A DNA stretch of 64,000 nt from Brevundimonas bullata (lineage in GTDB: Bacteria > Pseudomonadota > Alphaproteobacteria > Caulobacterales > Caulobacteraceae): assembly GCF_014207965.1 (NCBI RefSeq), contig NZ_JACHLM010000004.1:186001-250000 (forward strand), in the 5' to 3' direction. Made by a program: the position numbers and the translations under genes. Shown one piece after another: positions 8,131 through 16,007 of the stretch. Position 1 is the stretch's first letter. Every line of letters starts with the position of its first letter. Below the pieces are notes generated by a model. The model worked only from the letters and a program-made list of their open reading frames with translations, was not told the DNA's origin and made no database searches.

Positions 8131-8796
8131 ATGACCGACATCCTGATGCCCAAGGCCACCGCGGTCTGGCTGGTGGACAACACCTCGCTCTCCTTCGAGC
8201 AGATCGCTGATTTCTGCGGCCTGCACCCGCTGGAAGTGCGGGGCATCGCCGACGGCGACGTGGCCCGCGACATCCGCGGCGTGGACCCGGTGACGGGCGG
8301 CCAGCTGACGCGCGAAGAACTGGAAAAGGCTCAGGACAACCCTGACTACCGCATGAAGGCCGTGGTCAGCCGCCACGCCGAGTTGCTGAAGCCGTCCAAA
8401 ACCGCGCCGAAGTATACGCCCGTATCGCGCCGCCAGGACCGCCCCGACGCCATCTTCTGGTTCGTGCGCAACCACCCGGAAGTGACCGACGCCCAGATCG
8501 CCAAGCTGCTGGGCACCACCAAGTCGACCATCGAGAGCGTGCGCAACCGCACCCACTGGAACTCGGCCAACATCAAGCCGGTCGATCCGGTGACCCTGGG
8601 CCTGATCGGCCAACTGCAACTGGACGAGATCGTCAAAAAGGCCGCTGACAAGAAGGCCAAGGACGACGCCAAGAGCGGCGGCGCCGCCCTGCAATCGATC
8701 CAGGCCGAGCCGGAAGAGCCCGAGTTCGTGCCGGAAGAGCGCGTGCGCCCGGGCGCCGAACCGACCGCCGAATCGGTCTTCGGCAAGAACGACTGA
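8131..8796 (+). CDS. trcR: cell-cycle transcriptional regulator TrcR (DUF1013)
   Basis: A 221-residue DNA-binding protein of the DUF1013 family, named TrcR in Caulobacter. The N-terminal part (ATAVWLVDNTSLSFEQIADF) resembles a helix-turn-helix, and a second similar block (NHPEVTDAQIAKLLGTTKST) lies around residues 112-131. The C-terminus is acidic and low in complexity. It is alone in its transcription unit and has its own terminator at 8821-8852. Family membership is clear. The regulatory role rests on what is known for the alphaproteobacterial family, not on the local sequence. Confidence 0.87.
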   Translation: MTDILMPKATAVWLVDNTSLSFEQIADFCGLHPLEVRGIADGDVARDIRGVDPVTGGQLTREELEKAQDNPDYRMKAVVSRHAELLKPSKTAPKYTPVSRRQDRPDAIFWFVRNHPEVTDAQIAKLLGTTKSTIESVRNRTHWNSANIKPVDPVTLGLIGQLQLDEIVKKAADKKAKDDAKSGGAALQSIQAEPEEPEFVPEERVRPGAEPTAESVFGKND

Positions 8797-8820
8797 TCGT
8801 TCCGCAAATCTGAATATGGA

Positions 8821-8852
8821 AACGGCCCCGGAGAGCAATCTTCGGGGCCGTT
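8821..8852 (+). terminator. rho-independent terminator of trcR
   Basis: A ten-pair stem AACGGCCCCG / CGGGGCCGTT with a 12-base loop, followed by a pyrimidine-rich stretch containing TTTT, 24 bases after the trcR stop. Confidence 0.85.
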
Positions 8853-8963
8853 CTCGCTTTTCGGGAGGCTTGGAACCTGATCGGTTAAGGTGGGATCGCT
8901 TCGCGATTCCGCCGATGCCATGAATCAGGCTCCAGGATTGATGCTGAAGCGAATATCTGCGCC

Positions 8964-8984
8964 GAGTTGGACTGCGTCCAACTC
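8964..8984. repeat. perfect hairpin, role unknown
   Basis: GAGTTGGAC / GTCCAACTC forms nine perfect pairs around a three-base loop, 14 bases beyond the stop of the minus-strand DUF465 gene. There is no T-run, so it is not a standard terminator. It could stabilise the 3' end or bind a protein. Confidence 0.5.
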
Positions 8985-8997
8985 AACCGATTTCGCT

Positions 8998-9171
8998 CTA
9001 GTGAATCCTGGCCTCCAGACTAGTGATCTCTTCCTTCAACCTGAGCTTTCGCTGCTTCAGCTCCCTGATCTGGATCGGGTCCGCGGTGGGTCTGCGCGCC
9101 TCCTGCTGAATGGTCTCATCCAGCGACCGGTGCCTATTTCCCAGTTCGCGAATACGAGCCTCGATGGTCAT
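8998..9171 (-). CDS. DUF465 (YdcH-like) small coiled-coil protein
   Basis: Fifty-seven residues, MTIEARIRELGNRHRSLDET followed by the family pattern of a polar loop (ADPIQIRELKQRKLRLKEEI). This is the two-helix DUF465/YdcH fold with no assigned function. ATG 9171 has GGAGG nine bases upstream; ATG 9186 is in frame but has no ribosome site. It is divergent from ubiX. A longer paralogue of the same family is at 10411-10635, on the other side of ubiX. Confidence 0.85.
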   Translation of the reverse strand: MTIEARIRELGNRHRSLDETIQQEARRPTADPIQIRELKQRKLRLKEEITSLEARIH

Positions 9172-9286
9172 GGCTTGCGCCTCCATGTCTAAGGGACCAC
9201 TACACTGAGCGCCTGGAACGACGGCCTGTGGAATCACATTGCAGTGACCCCGCGCCGCTCCGGACACGGAGAGACTGGAAGTCAAA

Positions 9287-9907
9287 ATGGCCGAAGATGT
9301 GAACTCGACCATACGGAACTCGCCCCCCTCGCGGCTGGTCGTTGGAATCTCTGGCGCTTCCGGCGTCGTCTATGGCGCGCGGGCGCTGGACGCCCTGCGC
9401 GAACTGGGCGTGGAGAGCCATCTGGTCGTTACGAAAGCCGCCCTGCTCACATTGTCGCAGGAGACGGACCTGAGCCCAGACGACCTGATGTCGAAGGCGG
9501 ACGTGACCTACAAGCTGGGCGATGTCGGCGCCGCCATCGCCTCGGGCTCGTTCCGGACGCTCGGCATGATCGTCGCCCCCTGCTCGGTGCGGACCATGAG
9601 CGAGATCGCCACCGGCGTAACCTCGACCCTGCTGACCCGCGCCGCCGACGTGGTGCTGAAGGAGCGTCGCCCTCTGGTGCTGATGGTGCGCGAGACGCCG
9701 CTGCACCTGGGCCACCTGCGCACCATGACATCGCTGGCGGAAATGGGCGCCACCATCGCCCCGCCCCTGCCCGCCTTCTACGCCAGGCCCGCGAGCATCG
9801 CCGAGATGGTCGACCAGTCGGTCGGGCGGGCGCTGGACCTATTCGGTCTGGATTGGTCGGCGGTGCGCCGCTGGAAAGGCCTCAACGCCGGCCTGACCCA
9901 GGCATGA
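9287..9907 (+). CDS. ubiX: flavin prenyltransferase UbiX
   Basis: Makes prenylated FMN from FMN and dimethylallyl phosphate; the product is the cofactor of the UbiD decarboxylase in ubiquinone synthesis. The 206-residue protein has the flavoprotein fold with VVGISGASGVVYGARALDAL near residue 18, APCSVRTMSEIATG around 103 and the C-terminal RETPLHLGHLRTM segment carrying the active-site Arg. Cytosolic. Its stop overlaps the start of the next gene (ATGA), so the two are translationally coupled. UbiD is not in this window. Confidence 0.95.
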   Translation: MAEDVNSTIRNSPPSRLVVGISGASGVVYGARALDALRELGVESHLVVTKAALLTLSQETDLSPDDLMSKADVTYKLGDVGAAIASGSFRTLGMIVAPCSVRTMSEIATGVTSTLLTRAADVVLKERRPLVLMVRETPLHLGHLRTMTSLAEMGATIAPPLPAFYARPASIAEMVDQSVGRALDLFGLDWSAVRRWKGLNAGLTQA

Positions 9908-10371
9908 GCGATCTTTGGGCCTGGACCCTGACGGCCTACAAGGCGCCGGGTGTGGCCGAGGCCTGCCTCAGCCTGCAGGACCACCACGAGCAGAACGTGC
10001 CTCTGCTGCTCTGGGCCGCCTGGGTCGCCGTCACCGGCCGCCGCCCGGACGAGGACACGATTGAGGCCGCCTGCGACGCGGCCCGCGCCTATGACACCGT
10101 CATCGTCAGCCAGCTTCGCGCCGTTCGCCGCACGCTGAAGGCCCCTATCCCCGACATGGACCACGACCACCGCGAGGCCCTGCGTCAGCAGGTCAAGACG
10201 CTGGAGCTGGACGCTGAGCGCCGCCTGATGCTGGAACTGGAAAGCCTGGCCCCGGCGCCCTCCGGCGCCCCGCGCCGCACCATCGAAGGTCTGGCTGAAA
10301 CGGCGCGGATGTGGACGCGGGTCGTGCCGCGCCCGGCGCTGACGATCCTAGCGGATCGCCTTCCCGCCTGA
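9904..10371 (+). CDS. DUF2390 / TIGR02444 family protein
   Basis: A 155-residue, mostly helical protein beginning MSDLWAWTLTAYKAPGVAEACLS. The start WxW...Y, the motif QDHHEQNVPLLLW and the C-terminal helix match the DUF2390/TIGR02444 family, whose function is not established. It starts inside the ubiX stop codon, so expression is coupled to ubiX. The frame is open upstream through ubiX, but that part is only the alternative frame of ubiX. No signal peptide or membrane segment is seen. Confidence 0.82.
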   Translation: MSDLWAWTLTAYKAPGVAEACLSLQDHHEQNVPLLLWAAWVAVTGRRPDEDTIEAACDAARAYDTVIVSQLRAVRRTLKAPIPDMDHDHREALRQQVKTLELDAERRLMLELESLAPAPSGAPRRTIEGLAETARMWTRVVPRPALTILADRLPA

Positions 10372-10410
10372 GCGCCGGTCGGCTATAAGCAGGGACGTCC
10401 GGGGCGCACC

Positions 10411-10635
10411 ATGAACGATGACCAACCCTTCCTGTCCGATGAGGACAATCGGCTGCGGGCCGAGCTGAAAACGCTTCAGCAGGAACACGCCGACCTCGAG
10501 GCCTCGATCGAGGCGCTGTCGCACATGCCGATTCCCGATCAGCTGCTGATCGCCCGGCTCAAGCGCAAGAAACTGGCCCTGCGCGACGAGATCGTGAAGG
10601 TCGAGGACCGCATCCTGCCCGACATCATCGCCTAG
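10411..10635 (+). CDS. DUF465 (YdcH-like) coiled-coil protein
   Basis: Seventy-four residues with an acidic N-terminus and two coiled helices, LRAELKTLQQEHADLEASIE and IARLKRKKLALRDEIVKVED, joined by a MPIPD turn typical of DUF465. It lies 39 bases after the DUF2390 gene and is probably in the ubiX operon. Function unknown. It is a paralogue of the 57-residue protein at 8998-9171. Confidence 0.85.
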   Translation: MNDDQPFLSDEDNRLRAELKTLQQEHADLEASIEALSHMPIPDQLLIARLKRKKLALRDEIVKVEDRILPDIIA

Positions 10636-10647
10636 GCAGACGAAGGC

Positions 10648-11223
10648 TCAGCGGCCCTTCTTCCTCAGCCACATGGCCGCGTCGGCTTCGGACAGCCAGA
10701 CCTCGGGATCAGTCTGCCCCGCATAAGCCCGCACGCCGAAGGACCCGCCCAGCGCCGCGCGCTCGCCCTGCCACTGGAAGCCCTCGGCCTCCAATGTCTG
10801 GGCCAGACGTTGCGCCTTGTCGCGCCCTTCCTCGACCCCAGCGTGCAACAGCAGCAGCGCGAACTCGTCGCCGCCCAGCCGCCCGACCGCGTCGGATTCC
10901 CGCACATTCTCCAGCAACAGATCGGCGACCCGCACCAGGGCGGCGTCCCCCGCGGCGTGACCCAGCCGGTCATTGACGCCCTTGAAGCCGTCCAGATCAA
11001 GATAAAGCAACACGGCCTGAACATCGTGGCGGCGACAGAAGGCCATGCTGCGGTTCAGCACCGTCATGAAGCCGCGCCGGTTCAGCGCCGGCGTCAGAAC
11101 GTCGTGATCGGCAAGGGCCTCGGCAGCCTCGGCGCGCGCGGTCAGGGCGGCGACCTCGGCGCGCAGCCGTTCGATCTCGGCGTGCAGATCGGTCTCTGCA
11201 GTCGGTTCGGCCACGTGGTTCAA
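10648..11223 (-). CDS. GGDEF diguanylate cyclase, soluble, single domain
   Basis: Makes cyclic di-GMP from two GTP. The 191-residue product has an N-terminal coiled coil (residues about 10-40, rich in Ala/Glu/Arg) that could mediate dimerisation, then one GGDEF domain. The active-site motif is intact (RLGGDEFALLL) and the inhibitory I-site RxxD is present five residues before it (RESD), so product feedback is expected. It has no sensor domain or membrane segment. It is convergent with the DUF465 gene (12-bp gap) and divergent from purE. Confidence 0.92.
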   Translation of the reverse strand: MNHVAEPTAETDLHAEIERLRAEVAALTARAEAAEALADHDVLTPALNRRGFMTVLNRSMAFCRRHDVQAVLLYLDLDGFKGVNDRLGHAAGDAALVRVADLLLENVRESDAVGRLGGDEFALLLLHAGVEEGRDKAQRLAQTLEAEGFQWQGERAALGGSFGVRAYAGQTDPEVWLSEADAAMWLRKKGR

Positions 11224-11349
11224 GTCAGGCTCCGGCGTCGCGAATCAGGTCCGACTCAGGGCCAAGCGACGCCGATGATTCTAACGACCTTGGTTGCGGG
11301 CGCAACGCGCGTGCTGTAACGGGCCGCTTTCCGTGTGGGGAGCCTTCGC

Positions 11350-11841
11350 ATGACCGCCTCGACGCCACCCGTCGCCATCATCATGGGCAGCCGTTCCGAC
11401 TGGCCGACCATGAAGCTGGCCGCCGAACGTCTGGATCAACTGGGCGTCGACTGGGAGGCCAAGGTCGTCAGCGCCCACCGCACGCCGCAACGCCTTTATG
11501 ACTTCGCCACGACCGCCAAGGCCAACGGGCACAAGGTCATCATCGCCGGCGCCGGCGGCGCGGCCCACCTGCCCGGCATGGCCGCCTCGATGACCGACCT
11601 GCCCGTGCTGGGCGTGCCGGTCCAGTCCAAGGCGCTGAAGGGGATGGATAGCCTGCTCTCCATCGTCCAGATGCCCGGCGGCGTGCCCGTCGCCACCCTG
11701 GCCATCGGCGAGGCGGGCGCCGCCAACGCCGGCATCCTGGCGGCGCAGATCCTGGCCCTGTCTGACCCCGCGCTCGCCGAACGCCTTAGCGCCTTCCGCG
11801 CCGCCCAGACTGCTTCCGTCGCCGAAACCGTCGAGGACTGA
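11350..11841 (+). CDS. purE: N5-carboxyaminoimidazole ribonucleotide mutase PurE
   Basis: Converts N5-CAIR to CAIR in de novo purine synthesis, cytosolic octamer. The 163-residue protein has the class I PurE hallmarks: [12 protein letters not shown] near the N-terminus, SAHRTP around residue 45 and [12 protein letters not shown] around 70. ATG 11350 gives the usual N-terminal length; an in-frame start at 11335 is possible but without benefit. purK begins two bases after the stop, so the pair forms an operon. Confidence 0.97.
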   Translation: MTASTPPVAIIMGSRSDWPTMKLAAERLDQLGVDWEAKVVSAHRTPQRLYDFATTAKANGHKVIIAGAGGAAHLPGMAASMTDLPVLGVPVQSKALKGMDSLLSIVQMPGGVPVATLAIGEAGAANAGILAAQILALSDPALAERLSAFRAAQTASVAETVED

Positions 11842-11842
11842 C

Positions 11843-12940
11843 TTGCCCCAGCTGCCCCTGAGCCCCGGATCGACCCTCGGCATTCTCGGCGGGGGCCAGT
11901 TGGGCCGGATGCTGAGCCAGGCCGCCTCGCGCCTCGGCTTCGACGTCGTGATCCTCGACCCGCAGCCGGACTGCCCGGCCGCCCGCGTCTCGCGCGCCCA
12001 GATCACCGCCCCCTATGACGATCCCGACGCGCTGCAAGCGCTCGGCCGGTTGTGCGACGTCGTCACCTTCGAGTTCGAGAACGTCCCCGCCTCCTCGGTC
12101 GAGACCCTGGCCGAGGCCGGCGCCCTGGTCGCGCCCGGACCGACGGCCCTGGCCGTGGCCCAGGACCGGGTGGACGAGAAGACCTATCTGAACGCCGTCG
12201 GCGCCGTCACGGTCGACTTCGCCGCCGTCTCGACGCTGGATGACCTCACCAACGCCATCGACCAACTGGGTCTGCCCGCCCTGCTGAAGACCCGCCGCGA
12301 GGGCTATGACGGCAAGGGCCAGGTCTGGATTCGCGACGCCGCCGACGCCGAGGCCGCCTTCGAGGCCATCGGTCGCCGCCCCGCCATTCTGGAAGCCGCC
12401 GCCGTCTTCAACCGCGAACTGTCGGTGATCGCCGCGCGCGGCCATGACGGCGCCGTGGCCGTCTATCCCTTGGGCGAGAACATTCACGCCAACGGGGTGC
12501 TGAAGACCACCCTGGCGCCCGCCGCCGTCGACGCGAAGACGCAGGGACGCGCCCATGAGATCGCCTCGGCGGTGCTCGACGGCCTCGACTACGTCGGGGT
12601 CATGGGCATCGAGCTGTTCGACATGGGCGCCGATTCTGACGGAAACTCCGTCCTGCTGGTGAACGAGGTCGCCCCGCGCGTCCACAACACCGGCCACTGG
12701 ACCCAGGACGGCTGCGTCTGCGACCAGTTCGAACAGCACATCCGCGCCATCGTCGGCTGGCCGATGGGCCCCACCGAGGCCCACGCCCGCATCGAAATGA
12801 CCAATCTGCTGGGCGACGAGATCGAGCAGTGGCGCGCGCTGGCCGCCGAGCCGAACGCCCGCCTGCACCTCTACGGCAAGCACGAGGCCCGCGCCGGTCG
12901 CAAGATGGCGCACGTGAACAGGGTGCTGGGGGCGGTTTAG
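11843..12940 (+). CDS. purK: 5-(carboxyamino)imidazole ribonucleotide synthase PurK
   Basis: ATP-grasp enzyme making N5-CAIR from AIR, bicarbonate and ATP, the step before PurE. The 365-residue product has the N-terminal GILGGGQLGRMLSQAA nucleotide-fold motif, LLKTRREGYDGKGQ in the ATP-grasp domain and NEVAPRVHNTGHWT near residue 275. The start is TTG at 11843, supported by GAGG in the last codons of purE and by the fit to the family N-terminus (MPQLPLSPGSTLGILG). A single hairpin repeat follows at 12948. Confidence 0.95.
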   Translation: MPQLPLSPGSTLGILGGGQLGRMLSQAASRLGFDVVILDPQPDCPAARVSRAQITAPYDDPDALQALGRLCDVVTFEFENVPASSVETLAEAGALVAPGPTALAVAQDRVDEKTYLNAVGAVTVDFAAVSTLDDLTNAIDQLGLPALLKTRREGYDGKGQVWIRDAADAEAAFEAIGRRPAILEAAAVFNRELSVIAARGHDGAVAVYPLGENIHANGVLKTTLAPAAVDAKTQGRAHEIASAVLDGLDYVGVMGIELFDMGADSDGNSVLLVNEVAPRVHNTGHWTQDGCVCDQFEQHIRAIVGWPMGPTEAHARIEMTNLLGDEIEQWRALAAEPNARLHLYGKHEARAGRKMAHVNRVLGAV

Positions 12941-12947
12941 CCACCCC

Positions 12948-12979
12948 CCGCTCATCCCGGCGAAGGCCGGGATGAGCGG
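12948..12979. repeat. hairpin repeat between convergent genes
   Basis: A perfect palindrome: CCGCTCATCCCGG, six-base loop, CCGGGATGAGCGG. The first 22 bases are shared with the inverted ends of the 128-bp element at 49797-49924. It lies between purK and the COQ9 gene and may terminate both. Confidence 0.75.
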
Positions 12980-12982
12980 AGG

Positions 12983-13669
12983 TTAGTCTGTTTCCTTCGC
13001 CCCGTACCGCAGCCGCCCCAGAGCTTCCGTCACCGCCTTCAGCGGCGCGTCGAAATCCTTGCCGGCCTTCCACTTCTCGAAGGCCATGACGTTCTCGATG
13101 CGACGGGCGACAAAGGCGTCAGCCGCCTCGCGGCCTTCGAACCAGCGCATGGTCAGGGCGGGGATCAGTATGCCGCCCAGGATGGCGCGCTTGGAATAGT
13201 GGTTCTGGTCCGTCGCCGTATCGCCGGCCCAGCGCCACAGGTGGTCAGCGCTCTCCCAGGCCAGCTTGAAGCCCAGGTCCACATTGGTCGGCAGGGCCAG
13301 GAAGCCGGCGCAGCGCTTGGCCGCCTCGATGTCCTGCGCCCCCGCCTCCAGCCGCGCCGAGACAGCGGCGGCGATTCGCTGGCGAATCTTCATCGTCTCC
13401 GGCGGCGTGGCCTCCAGCGCTTTCAGGGCGCGCGAATCGTGACGCCGCGACAGCAGGACCGCCAGATCACGCGCCCCGTTCGGCAACAGCAGTTCCTCGT
13501 CGCCCAGCGACAGGCCGTTCGCCTCACACGCCGCACGCACCAGACGGCTGTTCCAGCCTAGCGCGGGCGCGCGTTCTATAGCGGCGTCCAGCACCGCCTG
13601 CTCCATACGGACAGCCCAGTCGTCCTTGGGCGGGGCGGGTTTGGGATCGGCGGGGGCGGCTTCGGTCAT
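12983..13669 (-). CDS. COQ9 family ubiquinone biosynthesis protein
   Basis: A 228-residue protein of the COQ9 family, the lipid-binding accessory factor for ubiquinone hydroxylation known from mitochondria and alphaproteobacteria. After a Pro/Ala-rich start, the TetR-like helical region carries [16 protein letters not shown], and the C-terminal part has the conserved stretch [20 protein letters not shown] followed by [11 protein letters not shown] 13669 is preceded by GGGG. An in-frame start at 13699 would add ten residues. It is divergent from rpsU and convergent with purK. It shares the ubiquinone theme with ubiX nearby. Confidence 0.9.
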   Translation of the reverse strand: MTEAAPADPKPAPPKDDWAVRMEQAVLDAAIERAPALGWNSRLVRAACEANGLSLGDEELLLPNGARDLAVLLSRRHDSRALKALEATPPETMKIRQRIAAAVSARLEAGAQDIEAAKRCAGFLALPTNVDLGFKLAWESADHLWRWAGDTATDQNHYSKRAILGGILIPALTMRWFEGREAADAFVARRIENVMAFEKWKAGKDFDAPLKAVTEALGRLRYGAKETD

Positions 13670-13861
13670 ATCCCCAAGATAGTCCTGTCCTTCCGGCATT
13701 TCGACCCATCACGATTGCCTGTGTCGATCTGGACAGGCCCCGACTGGTCGTGTATCAGCGCGCCTTCATCCGAGAGCCTCAGTTCTTTCGGTCGAGATTT
13801 TTATTTTGTCTGCCCGTCTCCCTTCGAAAGGACGCGGCGGGCGGCCAAAGGAGAGATAACC

Positions 13862-14104
13862 CTGGTTCAGATTTTCGTTCGCGACAACAACGTCGATCAG
13901 GCGCTCAAGGCCCTGAAAAAGAAGATGCAACGTGAAGGCAGCTTCCGTGAAATGAAGCGCCACGTGCACTTCGAAAAGCCTTCGGAAAAGCGCGCCCGTC
14001 AAAAGGCTGAAGCTGTCCGTCGCGCTCGCAAGCTGGCTCGCAAGCGCGCCCAGCGCGAGGGTCTGCTGCCGGCTCCGAAGCCCCGGGTTCCGGGCGGCCG
14101 TTAA
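13862..14104 (+). CDS. rpsU: 30S ribosomal protein S21, apparent CTG start
   Basis: Eighty-residue S21 of the small ribosomal subunit ([20 protein letters not shown], then the basic [19 protein letters not shown] region). No ATG, GTG or TTG occurs at the expected N-terminus. The codon before GTT-CAG-ATT is CTG at 13862, eight bases after a strong AAGGAG, so CTG is the most likely initiator. The open frame reaches back to 13715, but those residues do not resemble S21. A long GAAA-loop terminator follows. The identity is certain; the start codon is inferred from spacing. Confidence 0.93.
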   Translation: MVQIFVRDNNVDQALKALKKKMQREGSFREMKRHVHFEKPSEKRARQKAEAVRRARKLARKRAQREGLLPAPKPRVPGGR

Positions 14105-14131
14105 TACGGCCCCAGCCCAGGCTGAAAGTTC

Positions 14132-14168
14132 AAGGCCCGCTCCGGGAAACCGGAGCGGGCCTTTTCTT
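14132..14168 (+). terminator. rho-independent terminator of rpsU
   Basis: A 14-pair stem beginning AAGGCCCGCTCCGG, closed by a GAAA tetraloop, followed by TTTTCTTT. It is one of the strongest terminators in the window. Confidence 0.95.
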
Positions 14169-14190
14169 TGGCTGAAGGGTCAGGTGGCGC

Positions 14191-14475
14191 CTAGAAGACG
14201 CCGACCGCGGCGTCGGCCCAGATCAGCAGCACGGCGAAGACCAGTGCCCCGCCGATGGCCAACCGCCAGGCCAATGCCTTGGTGCGCCAAGCCACGAGCT
14301 CGAAGATCAGGCCTGCCCCGACCAGCAACACGCCCGCAAAGGCGAAGTCCGCCGCGTCCCACGCCACCTCGCGAGTGAACTGCATGGCGATTAGCGGCAG
14401 AAGCAGCAGGCCTGCGATCAGCCCCCACATCAACAGCCGCCACTGCCCGCTTGTCGTCCTCGCTATCGTCGTCAT
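14191..14475 (-). CDS. small three-helix membrane protein, unknown function
   Basis: Ninety-four residues starting MTTIARTTSGQWRLLMWGLI. Three hydrophobic segments are seen at about residues 13-32, 42-60 and 70-90, with a short charged loop between the last two (RTKALAWR). I do not recognise a family motif. It lies downstream of the NatAB-type genes on the same strand with an 86-bp gap, and converges on the rpsU terminator. Coding is supported by the membrane topology and the open frame; the role is unknown. Confidence 0.6.
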   Translation of the reverse strand: MTTIARTTSGQWRLLMWGLIAGLLLLPLIAMQFTREVAWDAADFAFAGVLLVGAGLIFELVAWRTKALAWRLAIGGALVFAVLLIWADAAVGVF

Positions 14476-14561
14476 GATACGCCTCGATGAATGAGATCGT
14501 CTTTCGTCCGCCTCAGTGAACGGACGGCGGCGCGCGCAGTTTCACGGGCGCCGCCGTCGCC

Positions 14562-16007
14562 TCAGCTCCCGCCGCGCACGGCGCCCAGGAAGCTCTTCCA
14601 GTTCAGCTTGACGTCCGACAGGGCGCCGGCGCGGAAGGCCCGCCCCGCGACCCAGACCATCAGGGCGGCGAACAGGAACATGCCGATCAGGGCGCCCACG
14701 ATCTCGACCAGGGGCGGACCGCTGGGGGCGCGCGCGGCCATGACGAAGGGGGTGAAGGGGGGGATCAGGCTCATGATCTTCACCACCGGCGCGTCCGGCG
14801 TACGGATGGCCAGCTGCATCACGATCAGCGGCACGAAGAGCACCATCATGATCGGCCCCATCAAGGTCTGGGCGTCGCGCGGCGTCTCGCAGAAGGCGCC
14901 GATGGCTGCGAACAGGACCGCGTACATCAGATAGCCGCCGACCATGAACAGCAGGAAGTAGATCAGCAGGCCATTGCTCATCAGCACCGAGCCGATATCC
15001 CGGGCCATGTCCGGCGCGGCCAGGATAAGGCCGATCCCCCCCAACCCACCCCAGGCGGCCAGAACCGTCAGCGTCAGCAAAGCCACGCCCAGCACCTTGC
15101 CGGTCAGGATTTCGGTCGCCGAGGCCGAGGACAGCAGGACCTCAAGGATCTTGTTCGACTTCTCCTCCATCACGCTGTTCAGCAGGATCGAGGCGCCCGT
15201 GATGATCAGCGACCACAGGATGAAGCCCACCGCCAGACCGACCACGGTCGGCAGCTTGTCGCGGAACGACACCTCGCCCCCCGACGCCGCCTTGGGCGAG
15301 AAGACGGACAGTTCGGGACGGAACCTATCCGTCTGGGCCACCACCGCAGGGTCGATGCCGCTGGCGGCGAAGACCTGACGGCGATTGACGTCCTTCAGGG
15401 CGTCGCGAACGGCGTCCTCGACGGCGTCGTCGGTGGCGCGGGCGGTCCAGACGCGGGCGCCGGGCTGGCCATTGGTTTCAGTCAGGAAGACGATGCCGCT
15501 CAGCTTCTGGCCCTCGGGCGCATCGTCGCCCAGGTAGCGGCGGGCCAGAGCGTCGCGGGCCTCGCCGGGGGCGGCGGCGAGGATTTCCGCTGGCGGCGCA
15601 ACCAGATTCAGGCTGCGCTTGGGGGTTTCAAAGGCTGCGCCGGCGCGGGGCGCCTCACGCTTCAGCGCTGCAACGCCAGCCTCAAAGCCTTCGTTCTCGG
15701 CCACCTTCCGCACCCGATCACCGCCCGCCACTCCCGCCTCGGGTATGGCGGCCATGCGCAAGGCGCTGATATCGCCCTTCGCCTGCTCGCTTTCCAGCGA
15801 CTGACGCACGGCGGAGGCCAAACCCGACCCAGCCGGCGCCTCATCGACCAGGGCCACCGAACGCATAGGCTCGGACTGGCTCATCAGGATGGGAATGGCG
15901 CCGCCCAGCGCCCCGAACAGGGGGAAGGCCAGCAACGACAGCCAGAAGCCGACGGTCTTGGCATAGGCCATGAACTCGCGGCGCGCGATCAGAAGGGTGC
16001 GGTTCAT
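14562..16007 (-). CDS. ABC-2 type permease, NatB-like
   Basis: Membrane subunit of an ABC exporter, 481 residues. One N-terminal helix (about 20-40) is followed by a large extracytoplasmic region (about 45-260) and a C-terminal bundle of five or six helices starting near 265. The block MEEKSNKILEVLLSSASATE around residue 296 is the hallmark of NatB-type permeases. Its start overlaps the stop of the ATPase gene (ATGA), so both subunits are made from one message. The substrate is unknown; NatAB of Bacillus exports sodium, but that cannot be assumed here. Confidence 0.9.
   Translation of the reverse strand: MNRTLLIARREFMAYAKTVGFWLSLLAFPLFGALGGAIPILMSQSEPMRSVALVDEAPAGSGLASAVRQSLESEQAKGDISALRMAAIPEAGVAGGDRVRKVAENEGFEAGVAALKREAPRAGAAFETPKRSLNLVAPPAEILAAAPGEARDALARRYLGDDAPEGQKLSGIVFLTETNGQPGARVWTARATDDAVEDAVRDALKDVNRRQVFAASGIDPAVVAQTDRFRPELSVFSPKAASGGEVSFRDKLPTVVGLAVGFILWSLIITGASILLNSVMEEKSNKILEVLLSSASATEILTGKVLGVALLTLTVLAAWGGLGGIGLILAAPDMARDIGSVLMSNGLLIYFLLFMVGGYLMYAVLFAAIGAFCETPRDAQTLMGPIMMVLFVPLIVMQLAIRTPDAPVVKIMSLIPPFTPFVMAARAPSGPPLVEIVGALIGMFLFAALMVWVAGRAFRAGALSDVKLNWKSFLGAVRGGS

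Noticed and set aside
14191..14475. Treating the 94-residue membrane protein as a third subunit of the NatAB-type system
   Set aside because: The 86-bp gap and lack of family motifs give no support beyond direction of transcription.
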